Assembly: GCF_028554725.1 (NCBI RefSeq) | Contig: NC_071669.1 | Span: forward strand, 46,274,501-46,338,500 | Length of the DNA stretch: 64,000 bases | Reading direction: 5' to 3' | Origin: Zeugodacus cucurbitae | Taxonomy: Eukaryota > Arthropoda > Insecta > Diptera > Tephritidae | In this document: piece by piece, positions 1-9,976 of the stretch | Position numbering within the stretch: the first letter of the stretch is position 1 | Layout: each line of letters opens with the position of its first letter | Program-made: the position numbers and the translations under genes | Notes under the pieces: generated by a model | Seen by the model: the letters and a program-made list of their open reading frames with translations, nothing else | Told to the model about the DNA's origin: nothing | Database searches by the model: none

Positions 1-1160
1 AAAGCAAGAAAAAGTGCAGTTATTCGGTCGCTTGTCGGTCATTGTTGCTCGACTTTGTGATATGCGCAAGCAGCTTAGGACTATCACACCTTTATGGAGC
101 ATTAGAAAGGGTCCCTTGTTATGCTCAGGAGCTCAAACAGTAGCCATAGCCATATTCGTCTCAGCTCGGCGTCGGCTCAACTGGCCGCCTGATTGAACGG
201 CGCACATGAATGGCGGCGGCGTTTGCTGCAAAGCGTATGGAACGACCTCTTAAATTGGATTAAGTGGTGGAGAATTTTGACTTTTTTCCGTAGTTATTGT
301 ATTCGGTCCAACACAATTGGCAGCAACAATTGGCGCAGAGTCACAAGAATTTGTTTGTGCGTATGATTTTACATTTGTCCATGCGACTTTTTTTAACGCA
401 ATGTCCTTTTGAGGGGAGTTCGCTACTTAGCTTGGGCTTTGTGTGTTGGCAAATTTTCAACGAAATTGGATGAAATTCATGTTTTGTGTTCGGTCGACAA
501 TGGCTTTTGAGGCGTGAAATCCTGTCAAGATATCAGAAAAGGTGCGTATATCCGGCATTATGGCATCAAGTGTGAAGTGAGTATGTAATACAAGTAGTAG
601 CATATGTGTATTACATATGTCGACAGCTATTGGAAATGTGTACAAAATATTAATGAATTGTGGACAAGCGGAGAGATTAGGAGAAATTTGTGAAATTGTG
701 AAAATGTAGCAGCCCCAGAAATTACACGTTTCTGTCATGAAACAATCTATTCTTATAAATAGCGAACGGTAAAAGTGTATAAAATTCTAAGCTAGGCGGT
801 ACCGTTCGACAAAATTCATTGTATCTTCATGCCAACGAACGATTTTGTCATCCACCCGGTATGCATTCATTTAGGAGTTGCTTGATTACTTGTTATTTAT
901 GAGGTAGTTTTCAAGAAAGAAACAAACTCCAAGAGTTGGTTTTTGCTGATAATCGAACAATATTACAACAATATGTCCAATAATGATCCAAACCCAGGTT
1001 TTGTATACAGCTAAGGAAATGCTATACAACTAATTATTTAAATTATTTATTTGTTCACGGAAATCGCAGCTCTGGGGGCTGCTGGAAATAATGGCAAATA
1101 AACAAATACAATATAAAATTTTCTTATTTTATTTATTTTCAACAGTTTCATTTTACATAA
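1..1160. other. Left flank, no gene recognised
   Basis: No open frame here has recognisable domains, and the short frames present look like chance. The sequence that is shared with the upstream regions of the other receptor copies begins at about 1160 (a block beginning aagcctcaag). That is probably close to the left edge of the duplicated receptor unit. Confidence 0.5.
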
Positions 1161-1425
1161 TTTATGACAGCAAGCCTCAAGATCAGATATTGAGCTCGAG
1201 CACCTCTTCGTGATTACATTTTACTTTTGTAATATAATAAGGAAACTGCATTATTTACAATATATTTTTTTTTAAGCTGTCAAATTGAAATATGATTTAT
1301 TTCCCATTTATGATTTTATTTTGCAAACATATTCTGAAAAGAATTTTTGCATAATGTATATATATTATGAAGTATGAATTTTTGATCATATGCGGCGGAT
1401 AATATGCGGTTTTTCGCGAAATAAA

Positions 1426-1499
1426 TTGATAAGAAGTGTGCCAAGAACTCAGCTGTATTTGAACCATTCCAATCGGGCAGTTTGAAGCCAACTCTGAGT
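1426..1499 (+). promoter_or_regulatory. Promoter module of receptor copy 1 (GATA site plus altered initiator)
   Basis: TTGATAAG lies at 1426-1433. TGAGT lies at 1495-1499, exactly where the other copies have the arthropod initiator TCAGT. The distance between the two is 69 bp, the same as in copies 2, 3 and 4, and the sequence between them is clearly homologous. The C-to-G change removes the CA of the initiator, so this copy may start transcription weakly or elsewhere. Promoter function is inferred from conservation and motif identity. Confidence 0.5.
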
Positions 1500-1592
1500 G
1501 CTTAATGTACACTTCAATTCGCGTTAAAAAAATATAAAGAAGTCGATATTACAACGGATACTATATTCCAAAACTAACAAAACATTGAAAAA

Positions 1593-3815
1593 ATGTCAAA
1601 TTCTTTGGCAAACCAATTAATAGTGATCGCTTTGATGACTCAAATCAGGCAAGACTTTGTAACTGCCGACATACCGAATTGTGCATTCCAAGACACCGTT
1701 AGTCTAGTTAATATACGTCCGGATTCAGATGGTTCATATAATTTTCAGAGTTTACGCATACCCCACAACTTGACTGCCGTGTACCGTTACGAAGAGCTCT
1801 CCGATGGCACGCGTGTCTCTGCTCCACCACATATCAGGGGCTGTGCGTGTAAGTTGAAACAGTGCATACAACTCTGTTGCTTAAACAATGAGATGCTGGA
1901 CAGCACGTCAAAAAAGTGTGTCAATATGAATGCCGCTGCATACCCCCGAATCAACACTTATATGGATAATTTCACAGAAAATAGTATGATCGACGTGTTT
2001 CAGGATTTCGTGCCGCAACAGCGTATGCCTTGTGAGGAGTTTAAAATTCTAAATTCCGAACTGGACAGTGATTTCAATATTTTATTCGAGGTAATGTTGG
2101 TGTAAGGTCGAAAATGAAAATATGTATATATTTTCGATATTCCAACAGAACGGAACTGTATATCATGTGATGGAAGATAAATATATACGGCATCGTGATT
2201 TTTGTCTAACTCCTTTCTGGTACAACAAATCTTTGAGCTTGAATCCCATCAAATGTTTTAAGAAAATCCAACCGACGACTTATGTGAATATGGCACGTGC
2301 GTAAATAAACTACAAAACTACTTTTGAAAATTCGATTTGTTTTTATTCTCCGATTTTTAGTTTTGACCGCATCAGTTCCATTCCTATTAGCCACAATTTG
2401 GGTATATTTATATGTGCCACAACTACGCTGTCTCCACAATAGCTGTCTCGTCTGCTTCCTGGGCACTTTCGCGCTCGGCAGTTTAATATTGTCGTCGGTT
2501 CTGTGGATCAAGTACAGCTTAAAGGCGTGTCAAACAATGGGTGTGTACGAACATGAATTTTTTTTATAATTTTTTTCTATATCTATTAAATGGCTTTTCA
2601 TTCAGGTATTTTGTGTTATTTCTTCATGATATCCGCTTTCTTCTGGTTGAATATAACTTGTTTCGATTTGTGGATGAGTATACGCGGCATCCGATATGAG
2701 CTCCAATCGAGCAGTCCCCGTTTGCGTTTCATTTATTATTCTATTTATGTGTGGTCAGCAGCAACGATTTTTACCGTTACCGCTACATATATTGAACATA
2801 CGAACATTAACGATGCGTGGAAGCCAGGATTTGGCAATGGCCAATGCTTTATAAAGTGTAGGTAATTTTCTATGAGAAGTATAGTATTTTTAATGTAATG
2901 ACAAGTTTTTCTTTTTATATTTTCCAGCGAGAGACTGGTCAGCATTGCTTTATTTCCAAGGTCCAAGCGGTTTGCTAAACTTATTCAATGTATTCTTTTT
3001 CATCATGAGTGTCATAAATGTGTATCAAATCCAGGAAGACTCATATGAACTCAAGAAAGAAGCAAGTCAGCAGTACAAGTAAGTTGTTGTTATCGATTTC
3101 CCAGTAGTTTTACAAAACAATTAACCATTTCAATTCAAATTTGAAATATATAAATTTTTTTAGAACCTTTTTTTTATAATCGATATAGTTATAATCGATA
3201 TAGTTAGTTCAAGAAGTTATATATCAAAGTTATTATTACGATTATTTTTCGATTTATTAGTAATGTTTTCTTTCATTAAAATTTTGTTGAATATTTTCGT
3301 GTTATTTGAACGTTTACTCTTTATTGAAGATGTTTAATAATTTTAATAAGAATTTTTTGTCATTTTTCACCTTAGTTTTTCGATAAATTGTTGACTATTT
3401 CTTGATATTTACATAATGTTTTCAATATAATGTATTCCAAATTTATCAAAGTATTATTATCAAAATATTTAATTTACATATAGAACATGTTTCCTAATAA
3501 GCTTTTCAACCAGTTTTACTAAACATATACTTATTTCGTCATCTATAGGGTTTCAACATTTTTGCGTTTGTTCTTGGTAATGGGCGTTTCATGGATTTTG
3601 GAAATTTTTACATACTTGTTCGCAAAAAATAATTCATTTATCATCGTAATATTCAATATGATGAATGCCTCGCAAGGCATAATATTGTTTATTGTTCTTG
3701 TGCTGAAGAGGAGGGTATTGACGTTGCTGAAGAAGCAGTGAGTGAAAATATTACTATGAAATTATCAATTAATACTTATATAATTATTATTTTTAGGTGG
3801 ACCAAAAACACTTGA
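1593..3815 (+). CDS. Methuselah-like family B GPCR, tandem copy 1
   Basis: Seven exons give an open 478-residue protein: 1593-2090, 2149-2296, 2361-2540, 2606-2857, 2928-3078, 3549-3737 and 3797-3815, all with GT-AG introns. Residues 1-25 are a weak signal sequence. Residues 26-214 are the Mth ectodomain, with ten cysteines (30, 84, 86, 91, 95, 96, 109, 147, 185, 202), the number that forms five disulphides in Methuselah, and the hallmark RGCACKLKQCIQLCC. Seven membrane segments follow at about 217-237, 246-266, 276-300, 317-338, 373-394, 414-434 and 441-462. The cytoplasmic tail is about 15 residues and very basic. A polyadenylation signal AATAAA is at 3997-4002. In flies Mth receptors are plasma-membrane peptide receptors linked to stress resistance and lifespan; the ligand of this one is unknown. 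Orthology to a particular mth/mthl gene cannot be set from sequence alone. Confidence 0.93.
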
Positions 3816-4133
3816 AGAGATTCATAAGACGCAAAACGTTACTGTCTTGTAAGAATATAGAACAAAGACTGCTTTTGTACTGATTTATAAAACAAGATAT
3901 AGACATAACGGTACCTTTTCGACGATTGATTACTACTCAAGTTCATATTGATTAAGAATACATCAATTCAGTGACGAAATGTGGCTAAGTTTAGCAAATA
4001 AAAAACGATAATATTAAGTTACTTCCGGTGGATAATTATTAAGTCCCTAAATATAATATTTTCGATTATATAGAAAATATATATTAAACATATATGTATG
4101 TGTTTTGTGAGTTACATTTATATATACATATTT

Positions 4134-5129
4134 GGCGTATGAACCGCTTTAAGCGATTATAGCCGAATCCACCATAGCGCGCTACTCATTTCTCATTTTT
4201 GCTTTTTGGCGACAACTGGAAACACCACCAGGTCACTTTCCACTTAATCTTTCCATCGGAGTGGAGGTCGTCCTCTTCCTCGGCTTCCTTCACCGGGTAC
4301 TACATTGAACACTTTCAGAGCTGGAGTGTTTTCTTCCATCCGTACAACATGACCTAGCCAGCGTAGCCGCTGTCTTTTTATTCGCTGAACTATGTCAATG
4401 TCGTCGTATAAATCGTACAGCTCATCGTTCCATCGTCTGCGGTATTCGCCGTTGCCAATGTTTAGAGGACCATAAATCTTGCGCAAAACCTTTCTCTCGA
4501 AAAAACCAGCAGTCGCCGCATCGGATGTTATCATCGTCCACGCTTCGGCGCCATACATCAGGGCGGGAATGTTAAGCGACAAGTAGAGTTTGATTTTGGT
4601 TCGTCGAGAGAGGACTTTACTTTTCAATTGCCTACTCAGTCCAAAGTAGCACTTGTTGGCAAGTTGGATATCGAGGCTGACATTGTTGGTGTTGTTAATG
4701 CTGATTCCCAAGTAGACGCTGACTGTTTATTTGATCTCAGGATATATTTTGTCTTGTCTTCATTCTCCACCAGACCCATACGCTTCGCTTCCTTATCCAG
4801 TCTGCTTTTGGTGCTGCCCAATGTCAGTTTACAAAGCCATATTAGTTTCATAGGGATACCAAATTCAGACATCGCGGCACAGATGGAGCTCCTTTTCGTG
4901 CTATCGAAGCCAGCTTTAAAAGATGATGGAAAGGTGGTGAGTGTCGATTCTTCTCTCTCTCGTGTCTTTTCCAAGATTTGGCGCATGGTGAATATCTGGA
5001 CCAATGGATTTTACAGGTCTAAAGCCACACTGATAAGGGCCAATCAGTTCGTTGACGGTGGGCTTTAATCTTTCACACAATACGCTCGACAGGACCTTAT
5101 ATGCGATATTGACGAGACTTATACCAGGA
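4134..5129 (-). mobile_element. RTE-like LINE, 3' half of an older interrupted copy
   Basis: The minus strand encodes broken pieces of the reverse transcriptase and C-terminal region that are present intact in the neighbouring + strand copy. Examples are QIFTMRQILEKTRE and RLRWLGHVVRMEE. Frameshifts and internal deletions separate the pieces. The 3' terminus lies near 4134. At about 5129 homology stops abruptly at the equivalent of + copy position 6150, where the + copy begins. Together with 7421-8935 this is best read as one old antisense element split by the younger insertion. Confidence 0.8.
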
Positions 5130-7420
5130 TCATGTGTAGAAGTTCACGCAAGTGAGGAAAGTTTTTGATTGTCACTCACTTGGCAGTGGCCAGAAACGAT
5201 TCTTCTCCACATGGTTCAAACAGCTCACGACTTCCGGTTTTAGACCAAGTATCCTCTGGGTAGCCAACAGACATCCGTTTGAAGGCGAGCTAAAGTGAGA
5301 AGGCGAAGCCCGCTTATGCGGTTGTGCGTAGGGTTTGGGACCCACCACATAGAAACACCCCCCAATGAAAAATCTACGAAAGCCTCGGATGAGACACCCC
5401 CCTATTGGTTTTCGGCAACGACAAAAAACAAGCTGGTACGATGAGGAGTGCCGTCTCGCAGCGGAGAGAAAACAGACTGCCTACCTCGCAACGTTGCAAA
5501 CGACCACAACACGTGCGGGATGGGATAGATACCGAGAGCTGAAGAGGGTAGCGAGACGCATCTGCAGACAAAAAAAGAAAGAGGCCGAAATGCGTGAGTA
5601 CGAAGAGCTTGAGAAGCTGGCAGACAGAGGGAATGCTCGAAAATTTTATGAAAAAATGAAGCGACTTAACGAAGGTCTCAAGACCGGAGTATCCTCATGT
5701 AGAGACCAAGGTGGTAATCTGGTAACCGATGTCCAGGGCATACTGGGATTATGGAGGGGAAACTTCTCCGACCTGCTGAATGGCAGTGAGAGTACAACAC
5801 CAGGAGATGGCGAACCCGATCCCCCAATCGATGACGATGGAACAGATGTTCCATTACCCGACCATGAAGAAATTCGAATAGCAATTACCCGCTTGAAGAA
5901 CAACAAAGCAGCGGGGGCCGATAGATTACCGGCAGAACTATTCAAATATGGCGGCGAAGAACTGATAAGGTGCATGCATCAGCTTCTTTGCAGAATATGG
6001 TCGGAAGAAAGCATGCCTGACGATTGGAATCTCAGTGTGCTCTGCCCAATCCATAAAAAGGGAGATCCCACAATCTGCGCCAATTACCGTGGGATCAGCC
6101 TCCTAAATATCGCCTACAAGGTTCTATCGAGCGTACTGTGTGAAAGACTAAAGCCCACCGTCAACAAACTGATTGGACCTTATCAGTGTGGCTTTAGACC
6201 TGGAAAATCGACAACTGACCAGATATTCACCATGCGCCAAATCTTGGAGAAGACCCGTGAAAAGAGGATCGACACACACCACCTTTTTGTCGATTTTAAA
6301 GCTGCTTTCGACAGCACGAAAAGGAGCTGCCTTTATGCCGCGATGTCTGAATTTGGTATCCCCGCAAAACTAATACGGCTGTGTAAGTTGACGTTGAGCA
6401 ACATCAAAAGCTCCGTCATGATTGGGAAGGACCTCTCCGAGCCGTTCGATACCAAACGAGGTTTCAGACAAGGTGACTCACTATCGTGCGACTTCTTTAA
6501 CCTGATGCTGGAGAAAATTATAAGAGCTGCAGAACTAAACCGAGAAGGTACAATCTTCTACAAGAGTGTACAGCTCCTGGCGTACGCCGATGATATTGAT
6601 ATCATCGGAAGCAACAACCGCGCCGTTTGTTCTGCTTTTTCCCGCATGGATAAGGAGGCGAAGCGAATGGGTCTGGAGGTGAATGAGGACAAGACGAAAT
6701 ATCTCCTGTCATCAAACAAACAGTCGGCGCATTCGCGTCTTGGCTCCCACGTCACTGTTGACAGTCATAACTTCGAGGTCGTAGATAATTTCGTATACCT
6801 GGGAACCAGCATTAACAGCAATAACAATGTCAGCCTGGAAATCCAACGCAGAATCACTCTTGCCAACAGGTGCTACTTTGGACTGAGTAGGCAATTGAAC
6901 AGTAAAGTCCTCTCTCGACGAACCAAAATCAAGCTCTACAAGTCGCTTATCATTCCCGTCCTGCTTTACGGTGCAGAAGCTTGGACGATGTCAACATCAG
7001 ATGAGACGACACTAGGAGTTTTCGAGAGGAAAATTTTGCGCAAGATTTATGGTCCTCAGAACATTGGCAACGGCGAATACCGCAGACGATGGAACGGTGA
7101 GCTGTACGAGTTATACGACGACATTGACATAGTTCAGCGAATAAAAAGACAGCGGCTACGCTGGCTAGGTCATGTTGTCCGAATGGACGAAAACTTTCCA
7201 GCCCTGAAAGTGTTCGATGCAGTACCCGCCGGAGGAAGCCGAGGAAGGGGAAGGCCTCCACTCCGTTGGAGGGACCAGGTGGAGAGCGACCTGGTTACAC
7301 TTGGGATCTCCAACTGGCGCCGAACTGCGAAGGAGAGAGAGAGGTGGCGCACTATCGTCGATTCGGCTATAACCGGCTAAACGGTTGCAACGCCAATCAC
7401 ATACATACATATACTACATC
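5130..7420 (+). mobile_element. RTE-like LINE, younger copy nested in the antisense one
   Basis: The 5' untranslated part (about 5130-5340) matches the reverse complement of the 5' part of the antisense copy near 8935-8740. It is then joined directly to the reverse-transcriptase coding sequence, so the endonuclease region present in the antisense copy is missing. The 3' end carries a short catacatac tail (about 7400-7412), as is usual for RTE-type elements that end in microsatellite-like repeats. Clade assignment to RTE is from protein resemblance and is moderate. Confidence 0.8.
5365..7380 (+). CDS. RTE-like reverse transcriptase (endonuclease domain missing)
   Basis: This is a single open frame of 671 residues. 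The reverse-transcriptase domain covers roughly residues 165-430, with LKNNKAAGADRLPAELFK near its start, the catalytic block FVDFKAAFDS (Asp about 310), and the YADD box (Tyr 407). The C-terminal part has LRWLGHVVRMDE and SRGRGRPPLRWRDQVE, typical of insect endonuclease-reverse transcriptase ORFs. The N-terminal APE-type endonuclease that should come first is absent: upstream DNA jumps from 5' UTR sequence into the RT region. The start codon at 5365 is simply the first in frame and may not be the original. The enzyme would copy LINE RNA into DNA at the target site, but without its own endonuclease the copy is probably not autonomous. The absence of stops suggests recent insertion. Confidence 0.9.
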   Translation: MKNLRKPRMRHPPIGFRQRQKTSWYDEECRLAAERKQTAYLATLQTTTTRAGWDRYRELKRVARRICRQKKKEAEMREYEELEKLADRGNARKFYEKMKRLNEGLKTGVSSCRDQGGNLVTDVQGILGLWRGNFSDLLNGSESTTPGDGEPDPPIDDDGTDVPLPDHEEIRIAITRLKNNKAAGADRLPAELFKYGGEELIRCMHQLLCRIWSEESMPDDWNLSVLCPIHKKGDPTICANYRGISLLNIAYKVLSSVLCERLKPTVNKLIGPYQCGFRPGKSTTDQIFTMRQILEKTREKRIDTHHLFVDFKAAFDSTKRSCLYAAMSEFGIPAKLIRLCKLTLSNIKSSVMIGKDLSEPFDTKRGFRQGDSLSCDFFNLMLEKIIRAAELNREGTIFYKSVQLLAYADDIDIIGSNNRAVCSAFSRMDKEAKRMGLEVNEDKTKYLLSSNKQSAHSRLGSHVTVDSHNFEVVDNFVYLGTSINSNNNVSLEIQRRITLANRCYFGLSRQLNSKVLSRRTKIKLYKSLIIPVLLYGAEAWTMSTSDETTLGVFERKILRKIYGPQNIGNGEYRRRWNGELYELYDDIDIVQRIKRQRLRWLGHVVRMDENFPALKVFDAVPAGGSRGRGRPPLRWRDQVESDLVTLGISNWRRTAKERERWRTIVDSAITG

Positions 7421-8935
7421 TGTTCCATCGTCTTCGATTGGGTAATTGGGTTCGCCATCTCCTTCAGTTGTACTTTCATTGCCATTCAGCAGGTCGGATA
7501 AGTGTTCCGTCCATAACCCCAGTATGCTCTGGACATCCGTTACCAGATTACCTCCTCGGTCCCTACATGGTAATGCTCCGGCCTTGAAACATTATTTAAA
7601 TCGCCTCATCTTTTCATACTTACGCATTTCGGCCTCTTTCTTTTTACATCTGCAAATGCGTCTCGCTTCCCTCTTCAGTTCTGGATATCTATCCCACCCC
7701 GAAGGTGTTGTGGTCGATCGCAAAGTTTGCGGGATAGGCAGTCTGTTTTCTCTCCACTCCGGAACGACAATTCTCATCGTACCAACTGGTTTTTTGGCGT
7801 TGCCGAAGACCAATTGTTTCGGCTGCAGCGGTATGTAATGAGTTTGAGATGGTGTTCCACAGCTCCCGAGCTATATCGAGATACTGATGAGTACTCTCAG
7901 AGAGCAGGAGTGCAAGTCGAGTAGAAAATCGCTCGGCTGTCGGTTGTGATTGCAGCTTTTCGACGTTGAACCTTCCTTGTGTTTGTTGGCGGGCGTTCTT
8001 TTCTGCACAGAGGCGAGGCGCATCTTCGCTGCTACCACGTAATGGTCCGAGTCAATGTTTTGTCCTCGGAGTGTACGCACGTCTAAATAATGGAGACATG
8101 TCTTCCGTCAATCACAGCGTGATCGATTTGATTGCGCGTGTTTCGATCAGGGACAGCCACGTAGCTTGATGAATTTTCTTGTGCTAGAATCTGGTACTAC
8201 AGACAACCATATAGCGTTAAAATCGCCAAGCACGATTTTGACATCGTGGCGGGGGCAGCGCTCATAGGTGCGTTTTAGACGCTCATAGAAAGCATCTTTG
8301 ATCACATCGTCCTTCTATTCCGTTGGGGCGTGGGCACAGATCAGCGATATGTTGAAGAACTTTGCTTTGATGCGGATTGTGGCGAGATTTTCATCCACCG
8401 GGGTGAATGCCAGGACTCGGCGACGTAGTCTCTCTCCCACCAAAAATGCAACCCAAATTTGGCGCTCCTTTATATGGCCGCTGTAGTAGATGGCACAAGG
8501 ACCCACCTTCTTCCGTCCTTGTCACGTCCATCGCACTTCTTGGATGGCGGTGATGTCGGCCTTTAGTTGTATGAGGACATCAACCAGCTAGAAAGAGGCA
8601 CCCAATTAAGCGTCCGGACATTACAGCTGCATGCCCTCAAATCGTGATCCTTAAAACGTTTGCAGGGGTCGTCATCAAAAATTTGGTTTCTCTTCCGAGG
8701 CTCTGATTGGTCTTTCATTTGGAAAGGTTTTTTTTTTATGTAATGGGTCCCAAACCCTACGCACATTCGCAGAATTGGGCTTCGCCTTCTCACTTTAGCT
8801 CGCCTTCAACCGGTTGTATGTTGGTCTAAAACCGAAAGTCTTGAGCTGCTTGAGTTATATGCAAAAGAATCGTTCCTGACCGCTCCCGAGTGAATGGCAA
8901 TCAGAAACTTTCCTCACTTGCGTGAACTTCTACAT
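7421..8935 (-). mobile_element. RTE-like LINE, 5' half with endonuclease remnants
   Basis: Read on the minus strand, 8793 down to about 8000 encodes broken APE-type endonuclease pieces: an N-terminal CSCNVRTLN block, then RIKAKFFNISLICAHAPTE, then DSDHYVVAAKMR with the conserved Ser-Asp-His. Below 7813 it continues into the start of the reverse-transcriptase ORF (WDRYPELKREARRICR). Several frameshifts and stops are present. Homology ends at 7421 at the equivalent of + copy position about 5850, where the inserted + copy finishes. Confidence 0.8.
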
Positions 8936-9184
8936 ATGGCCCCATCCTGACATTTACCTTACGTATAAGCGGTCCAACCTGATAAACTTGTGTTCAAAGA
9001 CTTCATGTTCAGTCACTTATAGAGGGAGGCATTTGACTTTTTAATTAAAACAATAAATTTTATTATTTTCATTAATTTGATTATATTAGCTAGGGTTCAG
9101 AAATATTTTTGTTCGAAATCGGGTCGCACCCATATTATAATGAAGTTTCACTAATAACTAAAAATGTTTATTCACTTTTGAGAA

Positions 9185-9226
9185 TATCCGGTTACACCCG
9201 AACATAGCTCTTCCTTACTTGTTGTT
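9185..9226 (+). repeat. DINE/HINE-like repeat, 3' tip only
   Basis: Only the terminal hairpin and the following tail typical of this repeat family are present (ccggttacacccga, then the cttccttacttgtt tail). The inverted repeat that precedes the hairpin in full copies is missing. Confidence 0.5.
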
Positions 9227-9766
9227 TAATTCAAAACGATTATATTTAATGAATCGTACGCTTGCGTGAGCTTTCAGCCAGTGAAAATCATTAAAGCTTC
9301 TCAAAATAGCTAGTAACTACATATATCACGCTTTTTTGTTCGCAAATACTATGTCCAGAGATGAACTTACGAGATAAGAAAAATGAATAGGGTCGAAGGG
9401 ATAAGATCTAAAGAATAGAATAACGGATGTGTTTGGTATATTCAAATTTTTAAGATTTCAAGTAACATTAGTTCGACACTCATATTTTTGTAATTTTGAA
9501 ATACTTTTAATGTGAGTATTGTATTGGAAATTGTACCTATGTATTATAATAAGCAAAATGCATTATTTACAATATATTTTTTATGCTTTCAAAATGAAAT
9601 ATGATTTAATTCTCATTTATGATTTTATTTTGCAAACATATTCTTAATAGAATTTTGCATAATTTTTGCATATACGATTGTTCGTTTGTATGTATGTGTG
9701 TTAGTACATATGCGGTATGCACATTTGAGTAGTGATATAGTAGCACGCGGGTTTCTGCGAAATATA

Positions 9767-9840
9767 CTGATAAGAAATGTGCCAAAAACTCATATGAATT
9801 TGAAAAAATCCAAACGAACAGTTTGTTGGCAGCACTCAGT
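9767..9840 (+). promoter_or_regulatory. Promoter module of receptor copy 2 (GATA site plus TCAGT initiator)
   Basis: CTGATAAG is at 9767-9774 and TCAGT at 9836-9840, 69 bp apart as in the sister copies. If the A of TCAGT is +1, the 5' UTR is about 139 bases with no need for an intron. TGATAAG is the preferred site of insect GATA factors, which drive many midgut genes; the tissue is inference. Confidence 0.55.
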
Positions 9841-9976
9841 GTGTAATGTACACTCTAAATCGCGTTGAAAAATATTAAGAAGGTGATATTATAAAAGTGA
9901 ATATATTCAGCAACCCGTTCACTTAGACATTTAGTAGCTTGATACTATTCTCCAAATCTAACATAACATTGAAAAA

